Source of the DNA: Pseudomonas solani | GTDB taxonomy: Bacteria > Pseudomonadota > Gammaproteobacteria > Pseudomonadales > Pseudomonadaceae | Direction of reading: 5' to 3' | Assembly: GCF_026072635.1 (NCBI RefSeq) | Contig: NZ_AP023081.1 | Coordinates: 6,196,501-6,260,500, forward strand | DNA: 64,000 bases | In this document: positions 45,250 to 54,242 of the stretch, one piece after another | How the letters are laid out: the number at the start of each line of letters is the position of its first letter | Position numbering within the stretch: the stretch's first letter is position 1 | Position numbers and translations under genes: made by a program | Notes under the pieces: generated by a model | What the model saw: the letters and a program-made list of their open reading frames with translations, nothing else | What the model was told of the DNA's origin: nothing | The model's database searches: none

Positions 45250-45543
45250 GTAGGGGCGACTTCAGTCGCCAAGCAGTCCGCAGGACTGCCCCAACTCCGG
45301 GACTCCATATGGCACCGCTTGGTGGATGAAAAGAGCGCCATCCACCCTACACATCGGTCAGTTTCGTGGCCTGGATTGGGCAAGGTGCCGTAGGTTGGCG
45401 CCGAGCGCAGCGAGGCCCAACACAACCATGTCCGGTCTCGCGGCGAGCTCAACCTGTGGGAGCGGCTTCAGCCGCGAAAGACTCGCCGCCAACACCTGGC
45501 TACGCGTTGTCGGATGCTCCATCGCGAATGAATTCGCTCCCAC
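45250..45543. repeat. REP-like composite, inverted relative to that at 15736
   Basis: Modules: GTAGGGGCGACTTCAGTCGC (45250), GGTGGATGAAAAGAGCGCC.. ending CCTAC (45321), GTAGGTTGGCGCCGAGCGC.. (about 45391), GTGGGAGCGGCTTCAGCCGC (about 45456), and CGCGAATGAATTCGCTCCC (about 45523). The last four appear in an order like the reverse complement of the composite at 1195 and 15736, with the first one moved. The 455-bp gap holds no gene. Confidence 0.75.
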
Positions 45544-45663
45544 GAGATGGGCTGTGGGGTGGACGTCCGGCTCGGGCCAGCCGACCGGGGCAACTGGCCC
45601 GGGCGGGGGAGTTTCCGTAGAATCCGCCGCCCCTTCCCTTGTCCCGCCCTCCCCCGGTAATCC

Positions 45664-47109
45664 ATGAAACCAGCCCGCATTCGCGCCGACGTCCTGGCCG
45701 GCCTGACGACTTCTTTCGCCCTGGTGCCCGAGTGCATCGCCTTTGCCCTGGTGGCGCAGCTCAATCCGCTGATGGGTCTGTATGGCGCGATCATCATCTG
45801 CACCCTGACGGCGCTGTTCGGCGGGCGGCCGGGCATGGTGTCCGGCGCAGCCGGGTCGATGGCGGTGGTGATCGTGGCGCTGGTGGTTCAGCACGGCGTG
45901 CAGTACCTGCTGGCCACGGTGCTGCTGGGCGGGGTGATCATGATGGCCTTCGGGTTGCTGCGCCTGGGCAAGCTGGTGCGCATGGTGCCGCACCCGGTGA
46001 TGCTGGGCTTCGTCAACGGCCTGGCGATCATCATCGCCCTGGCCCAGTTGGAGCACTTCAAGGCCGGCGAGACCTGGCTGTCGGGCATGCCGCTGGCGAC
46101 CATGCTCGGCCTGGTGGCGCTGACCATGGCCATCGTCTACCTGCTGCCGCGCCTGACCCGCGCCATCCCGCCGGCCCTGGCGGCCATCCTCGGCGTCGGC
46201 CTGCTGGTGTACTTCATCGGCCTGCCCACCCGTACCCTGGGCGACATGGCGCATATCGCCGGCGGCCTGCCGGCCTTTGCGCTGCCCGAGGTACCGTGGA
46301 GCCTGGAGACGCTACGCATCATCGCCCCCTATGCGCTGCTGATGGCGATGGTCGGGCTGCTGGAAACCCTGCTGACCCTGAACCTCACCGACGAGATCAC
46401 CGAGAGCCGGGGCTACCCGGACCGCGAGTGCGTGGCCCTGGGCGCGGCGAACATGGCCTCGGGCCTGTTCGGCGGCATGGGCGGCTGCGCGATGATCGGC
46501 CAGACCGTGATCAACCTCAGCTCCGGCGGCCGTGGCCGCCTCTCCGGCGTGGTGGCCGGGGGCATGATCCTGCTCTTCGTGCTGTTCCTCTCGCCGCTGA
46601 TCGAGCGCATCCCCCTGGCCGCGCTGGTGGGCGTGATGTTCGTGGTGTCGCAGCAGACCTTCGCCTGGGCCTCGCTGCGGGTCCTGCACAAGGTGCCGGT
46701 CAACGACATGCTGGTGATCATCGCGGTGACCGTGATCACCGTGTTCACCGACCTGGCCACCGCGGTGATGCTGGGCATCGTCATCGCCGCCATCAACTTC
46801 GCCTGGCAGCACGCCCGCGAGCTCTACGCCGACAGCCACCTGGAAGCCGACGGCAGCAAGCTGTACCAGGTGCACGGCACGCTGTTCTTCGCCTCCACCA
46901 CGCCCTTCCTCGCCCAGTTCGACCCGGCGGGCGATCCGGCCCAGGTGACCCTGGACTGCCGCCATTTGAGCTTCGTCGACTACTCGGCCCTCACCGCGCT
47001 GATGACCCTGCGCGAGCGCTACACCAAGGCCGGCAAGCACCTGCGCGTGGTGCACCTGTCCGAGCGTTGCAAGCAGTTGCTCAAGCGGGCGGGTGTGCAG
47101 CACGGGTGA
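45664..47109 (+). CDS. SulP-family anion transporter with STAS domain
   Basis: A 481-residue inner-membrane transporter. It opens RADVLAGLTTSFALVPECIA, the SulP N-terminal signature, followed by about 12 helices (GAAGSMAVVIVALV; LGFVNGLAIIIALAQL; GMGGCAMIGQTVINL). The C-terminal ~100 residues are a STAS domain (VTLDCRHLSFVDYSALTALM). SulP proteins carry sulfate, bicarbonate or dicarboxylates; the substrate is not clear here. It has no co-transcribed carbonic anhydrase. REP pairs and a bidirectional terminator follow. Confidence 0.92.
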   Translation: MKPARIRADVLAGLTTSFALVPECIAFALVAQLNPLMGLYGAIIICTLTALFGGRPGMVSGAAGSMAVVIVALVVQHGVQYLLATVLLGGVIMMAFGLLRLGKLVRMVPHPVMLGFVNGLAIIIALAQLEHFKAGETWLSGMPLATMLGLVALTMAIVYLLPRLTRAIPPALAAILGVGLLVYFIGLPTRTLGDMAHIAGGLPAFALPEVPWSLETLRIIAPYALLMAMVGLLETLLTLNLTDEITESRGYPDRECVALGAANMASGLFGGMGGCAMIGQTVINLSSGGRGRLSGVVAGGMILLFVLFLSPLIERIPLAALVGVMFVVSQQTFAWASLRVLHKVPVNDMLVIIAVTVITVFTDLATAVMLGIVIAAINFAWQHARELYADSHLEADGSKLYQVHGTLFFASTTPFLAQFDPAGDPAQVTLDCRHLSFVDYSALTALMTLRERYTKAGKHLRVVHLSERCKQLLKRAGVQHG

Positions 47110-47113
47110 GTTC

Positions 47114-47209
47114 TTCGCGAGCAGAGCTCGCTCCTACGGTGGAAAGGCGTCTACCGGGAAGTCGGCGCACGCCCTTGGCACGGATGTAGGAGCGAGCTCT
47201 GCTCGCGAA
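47114..47209. repeat. Inverted pair of REP elements (BIME-like)
   Basis: TTCGCGAGCAGAGCTCGCTC (47114, closing CTAC) and GTAGGAGCGAGCTCTGCTCG (47186) are reverse complements of each other, 48 bp apart. Each is headed by GTAG. Together they could form a long hairpin in the 3' end of the SulP transcript. Confidence 0.75.
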
Positions 47210-47230
47210 AGCAGCCACAGACGAAATGAA

Positions 47231-47269
47231 AATGCCCGGCCACCGCTGATGCGATGGCCGGGCATTTTT
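47231..47269. terminator. Bidirectional intrinsic terminator between SulP and ADH genes
   Basis: AATGCCCGGCCA (47231-47242) pairs perfectly with TGGCCGGGCATT (47255-47266). TTTTT follows on the plus strand and TTTTCATTT on the minus strand. It can end both convergent transcripts. Confidence 0.9.
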
Positions 47270-47306
47270 CTGTGCCTGGGCCTGGCGGCTCAGGCCCCTG
47301 CGTCGA

Positions 47307-48359
47307 TCAGCCCGCCTCGGACAGCGAGGCCATGTCGATCACGAAGCGGTAGCGCACATCGGATTTCTCCATGCGCTCGAAGGCTTCGTTGATCTGGTCC
47401 ATGCGGATCATTTCGCAGTCCGGGAGGATGTTCTTGCGGGCGCAGAAGTCGAGCATCTCCTGGGTCTCGGCGATGCCGCCGATGGGCGAGCCGGCGAGGC
47501 GACGGCGGCCGAGGACGAAGGGGATGGTCAGCTGTTCGTCGATGGGGCCGATCTGCCCGACTATCACCAGGGTGCCGTCGATATCCAGCAGCGACATGTA
47601 GGGCGAGACGTCGTGGCGCGAGGGCACGGTGTCGATGATCAGGTCGAAGCTGGACTGCGCGGCGGTCATCGCCTTCTTGTCGGAGGACACCAGCAGGCGG
47701 TCGGCGCCCAGGGCCTTGGCGTCATCGGCCTTGTCGGCGCTGCGGCTGAGTACGGTGACTTCGGCACCCAGGCCGACGGCGAGCTTGACCGCCATGTGGC
47801 CGAGGCCGCCGAGGCCGATCACGCCCACGCGGCTGCCGGGGCCGACGTTCCAGGTGCGCAGCGGCGAGTAGCTGGTGATGCCGGCACAGAGCAGCGGCGC
47901 CGCCTTGGCCAGGTCGAGGCCTTCCGGCACGCGCAGGACGAACTCCTCGCGCACCACCAGGTGCTTGGAGTAGCCGCCCAGGGTGACTTCCTTGGTGATG
48001 CGATCACGGCTGTTGTAGGTCTGGGTGTTGCGCTCGCGGCACAGCTGCTCTTCGCCCTTGCGGCACTGGTCGCACTGCATGCAGGAGTCGACCATGCAGC
48101 CCACCGCCACGTTGTCGCCGACCTTGTGGCGCGTCACCGCCGAGCCCACTTCGATGACCCGGCCGATGATCTCGTGGCCGGGGACGATGGGGTACAGGCT
48201 GAAGCCCCAGTCATTGCGGGCCTGGTGCAGGTCGGAGTGGCAAACGCCGCAGTAGAGGATTTCCATCGCCACGTCGTTGGGGCGCAGTTCGCGGCGCTCG
48301 AACTTGAAGGGCGCGAGCGGTGCAGCGGCGGTTTGCGCGGCATAACCGATTGTGAACAT
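47307..48359 (-). CDS. Zinc-dependent NAD(P)H alcohol dehydrogenase (YahK/Cinnamyl ADH type)
   Basis: A 350-residue medium-chain dehydrogenase. The catalytic zinc ligands are in EILYCGVCHSDLHQARNDWG and PGHEIIGRV; the structural zinc is held by CMQCDQCRKGEEQLC. The Rossmann motif is GVIGLGGLGHMAVKLA. The N-terminal MFTIGYAAQTAAAPLAPFKF is characteristic of the YahK-like aldehyde reductases that prefer NADPH. It probably reduces aldehydes to alcohols. The gene is followed by a bidirectional terminator and is monocistronic. Confidence 0.92.
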   Translation of the reverse strand: MFTIGYAAQTAAAPLAPFKFERRELRPNDVAMEILYCGVCHSDLHQARNDWGFSLYPIVPGHEIIGRVIEVGSAVTRHKVGDNVAVGCMVDSCMQCDQCRKGEEQLCRERNTQTYNSRDRITKEVTLGGYSKHLVVREEFVLRVPEGLDLAKAAPLLCAGITSYSPLRTWNVGPGSRVGVIGLGGLGHMAVKLAVGLGAEVTVLSRSADKADDAKALGADRLLVSSDKKAMTAAQSSFDLIIDTVPSRHDVSPYMSLLDIDGTLVIVGQIGPIDEQLTIPFVLGRRRLAGSPIGGIAETQEMLDFCARKNILPDCEMIRMDQINEAFERMEKSDVRYRFVIDMASLSEAG

Positions 48360-48476
48360 GAGCAGTACTCCAGGGGTTGAGGATCAGCCGACGCGTCGGC
48401 CTTCGATGGGATAGGCGGGCCCGGAATCCGGCCAGGAGCGAAGATTAAGCGTCGACGGGGTCTGTCCGGTAGCCGA

Positions 48477-48605
48477 CTACTCCGGCGTGATTGCCCATTC
48501 CTGCCAATCGTCGAACGACTTGAAAGGTGCATTCCAGAGCGCTCGGCGCATTGCCTGATACTGCAACGAGGCGCTTGGCCATTCGCCGTATCGATGATGG
48601 GGCAT
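48477..48605 (-). CDS. Possible small protein or remnant (42 aa)
   Basis: The frame MPHHRYGEWPSASLQYQAMR ends in NAPFKSFDDWQEWAITPE, an amino-acid composition more protein-like than the neighbouring shadow frames. No strong ribosome binding site is seen before ATG 48605. It might be a small gene, or the C-terminal remnant of a lost one. It lies within the 907-bp gap 48360-49266, whose other content is the sRNA candidate; the stretch 48606-48900 shows nothing I can name. Confidence 0.3.
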   Translation of the reverse strand: MPHHRYGEWPSASLQYQAMRRALWNAPFKSFDDWQEWAITPE

Positions 48606-48903
48606 TAGCCCGGCGAGGCCTCTGCCAGGCTCTGATACGAGGTTTGTGGAGCGCCGGACCGGCTCTCCGGGGAGTCGACCCACCCTGCCCGCCAGGCGGC
48701 GAAAAACCTGGCCATGCGGTTAGCTTGTGCGGCGCCATGACGCATAGGGCGGAAGTGAATGAGCAATCAACTGCCCAGACTTATATATGTAAGATGCATT
48801 GCACGCGTTTCGCTCGAACCGATATTTAACCCATTGCCCGATACTCCAACAGTGCAACTTGGCGAGTGCAGCAATCCTCTTCTCGCGCCTATAAATCGCG
48901 GCC

Positions 48904-48932
48904 AAAAAAAAAGCCGCTTCAAGAGAAGCGGC
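48904..48932 (-). terminator. Intrinsic terminator of the candidate sRNA
   Basis: Minus strand GCCGCTT (48932-48926), loop CTCTTG, AAGCGGC (48919-48913), then nine T (48912-48904). It is textbook, and no annotated minus-strand gene upstream explains it. Confidence 0.88.
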
Positions 48933-49037
48933 AAATAAACCAAAGGATGATGAACTGGAGCAAGGCGCCACTCCGACAACGAACTGGAGCAGCGCCCTGA
49001 GGTATTCATCGCCGCCAGAATACGCGCCACACCCAAT
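48904..49037 (-). ncRNA. Candidate trans-acting sRNA (about 134 nt)
   Basis: On the minus strand a transcript from about 49037 to 48904 would follow a good sigma-70-like promoter and end at a perfect 7-bp hairpin with nine U. No open frame of conviction is inside. It contains TGCTCCAGTTC twice (minus strand of 48952-48962 and 48981-48991), which could give two identical single-stranded seed regions. These are marks of Hfq-type sRNAs. I do not match it to a named Pseudomonas sRNA. The porin gene is divergent. Confidence 0.55.
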
Positions 49038-49043
49038 CGCAAA

Positions 49044-49072
49044 CTATTAATTTCATTGATATTAATCATCAA
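49044..49072 (-). promoter_or_regulatory. Sigma-70-like promoter of the candidate sRNA
   Basis: Minus strand TTGATG (49072-49067), 17 nt, then TAATAG (49049-49044). Predicted start is near 49037. The region is AT-rich in otherwise GC-rich DNA. Confidence 0.5.
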
Positions 49073-49266
49073 TCTCATCAGTTACGGATTACTTGCGCGC
49101 GCGTGTTAACTGTTACCCGCCACTTATTCTGCGGACCTTATAAGCAACAATTAGTTCGCACTGTCACGGTTGGGAATCTACAGTTTCCCGGTCGATCGGC
49201 AATTGAATAAGCGGTCTCTTCCTGCCGACTCCAAGCCATCAAAAAAACCAATATCTGGGAGCATCC

Positions 49267-50523
49267 ATGCATAACCGAAACTATATAGCCGCCGCCTGCA
49301 CGCTGTTGGCCCTGAGCATCGCACAGGCCCACGCCAGCGAGCAGTCCGACGCCAAGGGCTTCGTCGAAGACGCCAGCCTCAAGGTCCTGCTGCGCAACGC
49401 CTATTTCAACCGTGACTACAAGGACAAGACCAACGACGCCAAGGTCTGGGGCCAGGGCTTCATCGGTACCTTCGAGTCCGGTTTCACCCAGGGCACCATC
49501 GGTTTCGGCGTGGACGCGTACGGCCTGCTCGGCATCAAGCTGGACAGCGGCCGGGGCCGTAACTACAGCGCCTTCTTCGACACCGACAGCGACGGCCACC
49601 CGGTGGATGACCTCTCCGAAGCCGGCGGCGCGGTGAAGCTGCGCTTCTCCAACACCGTGCTCAAGTACGGCAACCAGTTCCCCTCCCTGCCCGTGCTCGC
49701 CTATGACGACAGCCGCCTGCTGCCGCAAGCTTTCACCGGCACCCTGGTGACCAGCAAGGAAATCGAAGGCCTGGAACTGAACGTCGGCCGCTTCACCGCC
49801 GACAGCCCCATGGGCGACCCGGCACGCGACCCCAATCGCCTGAAGAGCATCGATGTGATCGGCGGCAGCTACGTCGTCAACGATGCGCTGTCCGTGGCCC
49901 TGTACCACTCCGATGTCGAAGACACCTTCAAGAAGTACTACGGCAATGTGAACTACACGATTCCGTTCAACGCGGAACAGGCCCTGAACTTCGACTTCAA
50001 CATCTACCGCACCGACTACGACGACAACTCCGATGCCGCGCTGGACTTCGGCGGTGACGGCAACAACGACAAGAACACCCTGTGGAGCCTGGCCGCCAAG
50101 TACAGCGTCGGCGCCCACGCGTTCATCATCGCCCACCAGCGCAACACCGGTGACGCCGGCTACGCGTACGACTACGGCGACGGCGGCAGCACCATATACG
50201 TGGCCAACTCCTACTACTCCGACTTCAACCTGAAGAACGAGCGTTCCTGGCAGGCGAGCTACGAGCTAGACTTCGCCACCTACGGCGTACCCGGCCTGAG
50301 CTACAAGGTCGCCTACGTACGCGGCAGCAACATCGAGGCTGGCGGCGAGAGCGACGGCACCGAGCGCGAGCTGTTCAACCAGTTCAAGTACGTGGTGCAG
50401 GACGGCCCGGCCAAGGACCTGTCCCTCAAGCTGCGCAACTCGATCTACCGCGCCGACAACAACGTGGGCCCGGACCTGAACGAAATCCGCGCCTTCGTCG
50501 AGTACCCGATCAGCATCCTCTGA
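49267..50523 (+). CDS. OprD-family outer-membrane porin
   Basis: A 418-residue porin. Signal peptide MHNRNYIAAACTLLALSIAQ..AHA, then the OprD start SEQSDAKGFVEDASLKVLLR and NAYFNRDYKD. Further family segments are SGFTQGTIGFGVDAYGLLGI, LKYGNQFPSLPVLAYDDSRL and RSWQASYELDFATYGVPGLS. OprD-type channels take up basic amino acids, small carboxylates or aromatic acids; the subtype is not assigned. It is monocistronic behind an AT-rich promoter region and divergent from the candidate sRNA, which might regulate porin mRNAs. Confidence 0.92.
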   Translation: MHNRNYIAAACTLLALSIAQAHASEQSDAKGFVEDASLKVLLRNAYFNRDYKDKTNDAKVWGQGFIGTFESGFTQGTIGFGVDAYGLLGIKLDSGRGRNYSAFFDTDSDGHPVDDLSEAGGAVKLRFSNTVLKYGNQFPSLPVLAYDDSRLLPQAFTGTLVTSKEIEGLELNVGRFTADSPMGDPARDPNRLKSIDVIGGSYVVNDALSVALYHSDVEDTFKKYYGNVNYTIPFNAEQALNFDFNIYRTDYDDNSDAALDFGGDGNNDKNTLWSLAAKYSVGAHAFIIAHQRNTGDAGYAYDYGDGGSTIYVANSYYSDFNLKNERSWQASYELDFATYGVPGLSYKVAYVRGSNIEAGGESDGTERELFNQFKYVVQDGPAKDLSLKLRNSIYRADNNVGPDLNEIRAFVEYPISIL

Positions 50524-50618
50524 TCACCCGCATGTGCGCCGGGCAATCCGGCGCGCTCGCCCTCGTCGCCCTGGCGGCGCCGAGGGCAGCAATGTCCGGC
50601 CTCGCTCAGGCGTTCCCC

Positions 50619-50798
50619 GTAGGAGCGGCTTCAGCCACGAAAGACTCGCCGCCGGCACAAGGCTGCGGGTGGCCGGTTATTCCATCGCCAATGAATTCGC
50701 TCCTACAGATTCCCGCAAGCGCTTCGCGAGCAGGGCTCGCTCCTACGGGATCGTGCCCCGGTACCCGTAGGTTGGCGCCGAGCGCAGCGAGGCCCAAC
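50619..50798. repeat. REP-like palindrome cluster
   Basis: GTAGGAGCGGCTTCAGCCAC (50619), CGCCAATGAATTCGCTCCTA (about 50688), CGCGAGCAGGGCTCGCTCC.. (about 50724), and GTAGGTTGGCGCCGAGCGC.. (50767). The gap between the porin and the cyclase holds no gene. Confidence 0.72.
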
Positions 50799-50833
50799 AC
50801 AGCGCTGCTTCACCCGGGCATTGTCTAACCCGC

Positions 50834-52027
50834 TCAGCAGAGCGTCATGGCCGCCAGGCAGGCACGGTTGCGGCCTTCCTGCTTGGCCTGGTAGAGCAGC
50901 TGGTCGCAGCGCGCCAGCAGGTCCTGGGCCTGGACCAGGCCCTCGCCGCTGGAGAGCGAGGCGCCCAGGCTGATGGTGTGATGGCGCAGGCCATCGGGGC
51001 GGTGCAGGTGCTCCATGTCCAGGCCCGCCACCTGCACCCGCAGGCGCTCGGTGATGTGCTCCAGCTCGGCCTGGCAGCTCACCTGCAACAGCACGACGAA
51101 TTCCTCGCCGCCATAGCGGAAGACTTTCGCCTGGCCGTCGCGCAGGGTGTGCACCAGGCTGCCCACCACCTCGCGCAAGCAGCGGTCGCCGGCCAGGTGG
51201 CCGTAGTGGTCGTTGTAGGGCTTGAAGTAGTCGATGTCCGCCAGCAGCAGCGCGAAGGGCCGGCCGTGCAGGCTCATCTGGTACCAGTACTCCTCCAGCA
51301 CACGGTCGAAGGCGCGACGGTTGCCCACGCCGGTGAGCGCATCGGTGCTGGCCAGTTCGTGCAAACGACTGTTCAGCGTAGCCAGCTCGGCGCGCTGGTG
51401 GCGCCCTTCCAGGTCGGCGAGGAAGGCCTGGCGCACGCCTCGGATATTGGTCCAGCTGATGAACAGGCTGAAGACCAGCACCGGCAGGTAGACCAGGGTG
51501 AAGATCAGCAGCGCCTTGGTATCGCCGGGATGGAGCAGCGCGACGTTGTAGAGGATCACCCCGGAGATGACCAGCGAGCAGGCCAGGATGCCCCGGAACG
51601 AGTAGCGCACCCCCAGGTTGCCCAGCACGATGAACACCACCGAGGCATAGAGGAAGGTGGCCACATCGGGCGAGTCGCTGCGCTTGAGCAGCTCGAACCA
51701 GGCGACGGTGGAGACGATGTCATGCAGCGGCATGAGCATGTCCATCAGCAGCACGCTGCGGCTGTAGCGGAACACCAGGAAGATATTCAGCAGCCCGAGC
51801 AGGCTGAGCAGGCCACGGGTGACCAGCGACTCCATTCCCATGTCCGGGATCAGCACCGCGTCGGCCAGCACGTAGGAGTCGTAGGCGATCATCGCGATGA
51901 AGTTGATCGCCAGCAGGAAGCCCCGGTGGTGCTCCAGCACATAGGCGCGGAACGCCGGCTGCAACAGGTCGGGAATGCGCCCTCGGCGGTGCCGGGCCGG
52001 TACTGTCGGGGACTCGGGAAGGGTCAT
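50834..52027 (-). CDS. Membrane diguanylate cyclase (GGDEF)
   Basis: A 397-residue protein. The N-terminal ~200 residues contain about six transmembrane helices (FLLAINFIAMIAYDSYVLAD; GLLSLLGLLNIFLVFRY; ALLIFTLVYLPVLVFSLFIS) like a MASE-type sensor. The C-terminal GGDEF domain has ASTDALTGVGNRRAFDRVLE, the active site FRYGGEEF, and the cyclase ending LYQAKQEGRNR. No RXXD I-site occurs five residues before GGEEF, so product inhibition is not expected there. It should make cyclic di-GMP in response to a membrane signal. Monocistronic. Confidence 0.9.
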   Translation of the reverse strand: MTLPESPTVPARHRRGRIPDLLQPAFRAYVLEHHRGFLLAINFIAMIAYDSYVLADAVLIPDMGMESLVTRGLLSLLGLLNIFLVFRYSRSVLLMDMLMPLHDIVSTVAWFELLKRSDSPDVATFLYASVVFIVLGNLGVRYSFRGILACSLVISGVILYNVALLHPGDTKALLIFTLVYLPVLVFSLFISWTNIRGVRQAFLADLEGRHQRAELATLNSRLHELASTDALTGVGNRRAFDRVLEEYWYQMSLHGRPFALLLADIDYFKPYNDHYGHLAGDRCLREVVGSLVHTLRDGQAKVFRYGGEEFVVLLQVSCQAELEHITERLRVQVAGLDMEHLHRPDGLRHHTISLGASLSSGEGLVQAQDLLARCDQLLYQAKQEGRNRACLAAMTLC

Positions 52028-52152
52028 GGGCGCTTAGCCTGGGATGCCGCCGGGGCGGCGGTCATAGCAGTTGGCCAGTCTAAGCAGGCGCGCGGGCCGC
52101 GTCTACTGGGACGAGAATCATTCCGCCCTCACCGCGCGCCCTGCCCCGCGGC

Positions 52153-53256
52153 TCACTCGGCCAGGGAAAGCACCACACCCACTTGCGGCTCCAGTTGCCC
52201 CTGCAAGGCCGCCAGGTAACGCTCGCGCACCACCTCGGCGCCGTGGCCGTACTCGAAGATCAGCCACGAGCGGGCGAAGCCGTTGAAGGCCTGCCAGCGC
52301 TCGGCGAGCGTGCGGGCAAAGGCCTCCGATCCCCACAGCTGGTGCAGGCGCTTGCCCTCGTTGGGGGCGAAGAAGAACACCGGTTTCGGCCCCGGCAGGC
52401 CATTCGGCAGTGCCTGGCGCTGGTCCCAGTGGGAGGCGCCGACCTGGCAGCTGTAGCGCAGCGCCGCCTGCAAGTGGCCGTGCAGGCGGGCGAGTAGCTG
52501 GCTGTTGCCCGCCAGGTCGATGACCATCGACGGCACATCACCGGCCAGGGATTCCACCTCGCCGTATTCCAGCACCCGGTCATAGCAACCCAGCCCGGCG
52601 GCGAAGGCGCGGTTGGCCGTCGAGGACAGGCCGATCACCTCGTAGTCCTGGCCACGCTCGGCACGGTGCCGGCTGAGCAGGTAGGCCAGGCTGATGGCGG
52701 TCTTCGCCGACGCACTGGTGATGATCACCTGGCGCGCGCCGAAGGCCTGGTTGCCGGCGACGAATTCGTCGAGCAGGAAGGCGGTGGTGAACAGCGGCCG
52801 CAGGAGCATCTGCGGGGCCTCGCTGTCGTCGCTGTAGAGCGGGTCGGTGGCGCAGTTCAGGTAGTGGTTGTAGATGGCCGGCAGGCCCTGGCGATGAGCG
52901 ATGGTGTCGGTGAAGCCCTGGGCATCGACGCGCCCCGGCTCCATTACCACATGGCTGGCCATGGGGTAGTAACCGTAGAAGCGCTCACCCTCGCCGACAC
53001 CCTCGCAGCGCGATTGCAGCACCACGGCGAAGCCCCAGACCGGGATCAGCCCCTGGCCCTCCACCGTGGGGAAGAAGCGCCAGTAACCCATGGCATCGCC
53101 CAGCGCCGCATAGCTGATGTTGTTGGCGGTGAAGGCGAAGCGCTCGACGCCCAGCAGCACCTGCCCCTCATCCAGCTCGACGGCCAGCTCGCGACGGTGG
53201 GACTGGCAATCATCCAGCTGCGTGCGGTTGATCCGCAGTTCCTGATAGGTGCTCAT
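52153..53256 (-). CDS. DUF2855 family protein
   Basis: A 367-residue soluble protein of the DUF2855 family, which is distantly like medium-chain dehydrogenases. Conserved parts are VERFAFTANNISYAALGDAM and GYWRFFP, then GFAVVLQSRCEGVGEGERFY and YYPMASHVVMEP. The NAD-binding glycine motif is weak (QVIITSASAKTAISLAYLLS). The typical zinc ligands are absent. No enzymatic role is established for the family. The gene is 203 bp from the divergent nitrilase gene. Confidence 0.87.
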   Translation of the reverse strand: MSTYQELRINRTQLDDCQSHRRELAVELDEGQVLLGVERFAFTANNISYAALGDAMGYWRFFPTVEGQGLIPVWGFAVVLQSRCEGVGEGERFYGYYPMASHVVMEPGRVDAQGFTDTIAHRQGLPAIYNHYLNCATDPLYSDDSEAPQMLLRPLFTTAFLLDEFVAGNQAFGARQVIITSASAKTAISLAYLLSRHRAERGQDYEVIGLSSTANRAFAAGLGCYDRVLEYGEVESLAGDVPSMVIDLAGNSQLLARLHGHLQAALRYSCQVGASHWDQRQALPNGLPGPKPVFFFAPNEGKRLHQLWGSEAFARTLAERWQAFNGFARSWLIFEYGHGAEVVRERYLAALQGQLEPQVGVVLSLAE

Positions 53257-53459
53257 GGGGCGGTTCCTTGTGGGGTGGGCGGCCAGCGGAAAGCCAGTCT
53301 AGAAAGGCGCCGGAAGCGCGTCCAGATGCCGCCATGGATCAATCAGCCGCTGAATGACGTGCACAGGGTACAGGTGCATGGGCCACCCCTCGAAAAGGCT
53401 CTGGCGTGGGGCTGCCACGGCGATTTAGCATGGCGCCCTCATCTGCAGGAGCACACCAC

Positions 53460-54191
53460 GTGAAGCTTTGCGCCGCGCAACTGTCGTCGATCACGGGCGA
53501 CATCGAAGGCAATATCGGCAAGCACTGCGCGTTCATCCAGCGGGCGGTGGAACAGGGCGCCGCCTTGATCCTGTTTCCCGAGCTCTCGCTGACCCACTAC
53601 GCGCCGTCCCTGGCCCAGGGCCTGGCCACCACGCCCGACGACCCACGCCTCGACGCCCTGCAGCACCTCGCCGACGTGCACGGCATCATCATCTGCGCCG
53701 GCCTGCCGGTGACCGGCGCGCCGCTGCCGCGCATCGGCATGGTCATCTTCCAGGCCCACCAGCCACGCGGTCTCTACTGCAAGCAGCGCCTGCACGCCGA
53801 CGAGCTGCCCTGGTTCAGCCCCGGCGAAGGCCAGGCGCTGATCCGCCTCGGCGAACACGGCCTGGCGCCGGCCATCTGCTACGAATCCATGCTCCCCGAG
53901 CACGCCGACGAGGCCGTCGCGGCGGGTGCCGACTTCTATCTGGTCAGCGTCGCCAAATCGGCCAACGGCATCGCCGCAGGGCAACAGCACTACCCCGCCA
54001 TGGCCCGCCGCCATGGCATGCCGCTGCTGATGAGCAATAGCATCGGCCCGGTGGAAGGCTTCCTCACCACCGGCCAATCCGCCGCCTGGAACCGCCAGGG
54101 CGACTGCCTCGGCACCCTCCCCGACGGACAGGAAGGCCTGGTGCTGCTGGACCTGGAAAGCGAACGCGTCGAGCTGATTCCCGGCCCCTGA
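53460..54191 (+). CDS. Carbon-nitrogen hydrolase (nitrilase superfamily)
   Basis: A 243-residue amidase-fold enzyme with a complete Glu-Lys-Cys triad: LILFPELSLTHYAP (Glu), YCKQRLHADE (Lys) and APAICYESMLPEHA (Cys). The start is a GTG at 53460, with GCAGGAG 10 nt upstream; an earlier GTG-like frame reads into noncoding DNA. It probably hydrolyses a linear amide. The C-terminus (LVLLDLESERVELIPGP) is complete. ACGCCCC/GGGGCGT (54191-54210) just after the stop forms a hairpin without a T-tract. Confidence 0.9.
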   Translation: MKLCAAQLSSITGDIEGNIGKHCAFIQRAVEQGAALILFPELSLTHYAPSLAQGLATTPDDPRLDALQHLADVHGIIICAGLPVTGAPLPRIGMVIFQAHQPRGLYCKQRLHADELPWFSPGEGQALIRLGEHGLAPAICYESMLPEHADEAVAAGADFYLVSVAKSANGIAAGQQHYPAMARRHGMPLLMSNSIGPVEGFLTTGQSAAWNRQGDCLGTLPDGQEGLVLLDLESERVELIPGP

Positions 54192-54242
54192 CGCCCCCGC
54201 TGCGGGGCGTGCAACAACCCTCTTTCACGCAAAGGAATTCCC

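Noticed and set aside
47114..47266. REP pair plus terminator as an attenuator of the SulP gene
   Set aside because: All lie after the stop codon of SulP and ahead of a convergent gene. They are simply a BIME next to a bidirectional terminator.
48720..49078. Small minus-strand open frames (for example at 48767-49078)
   Set aside because: They cross the terminator and the promoter-like sequence of the sRNA candidate, have no ribosome binding site, and are not protein-like.
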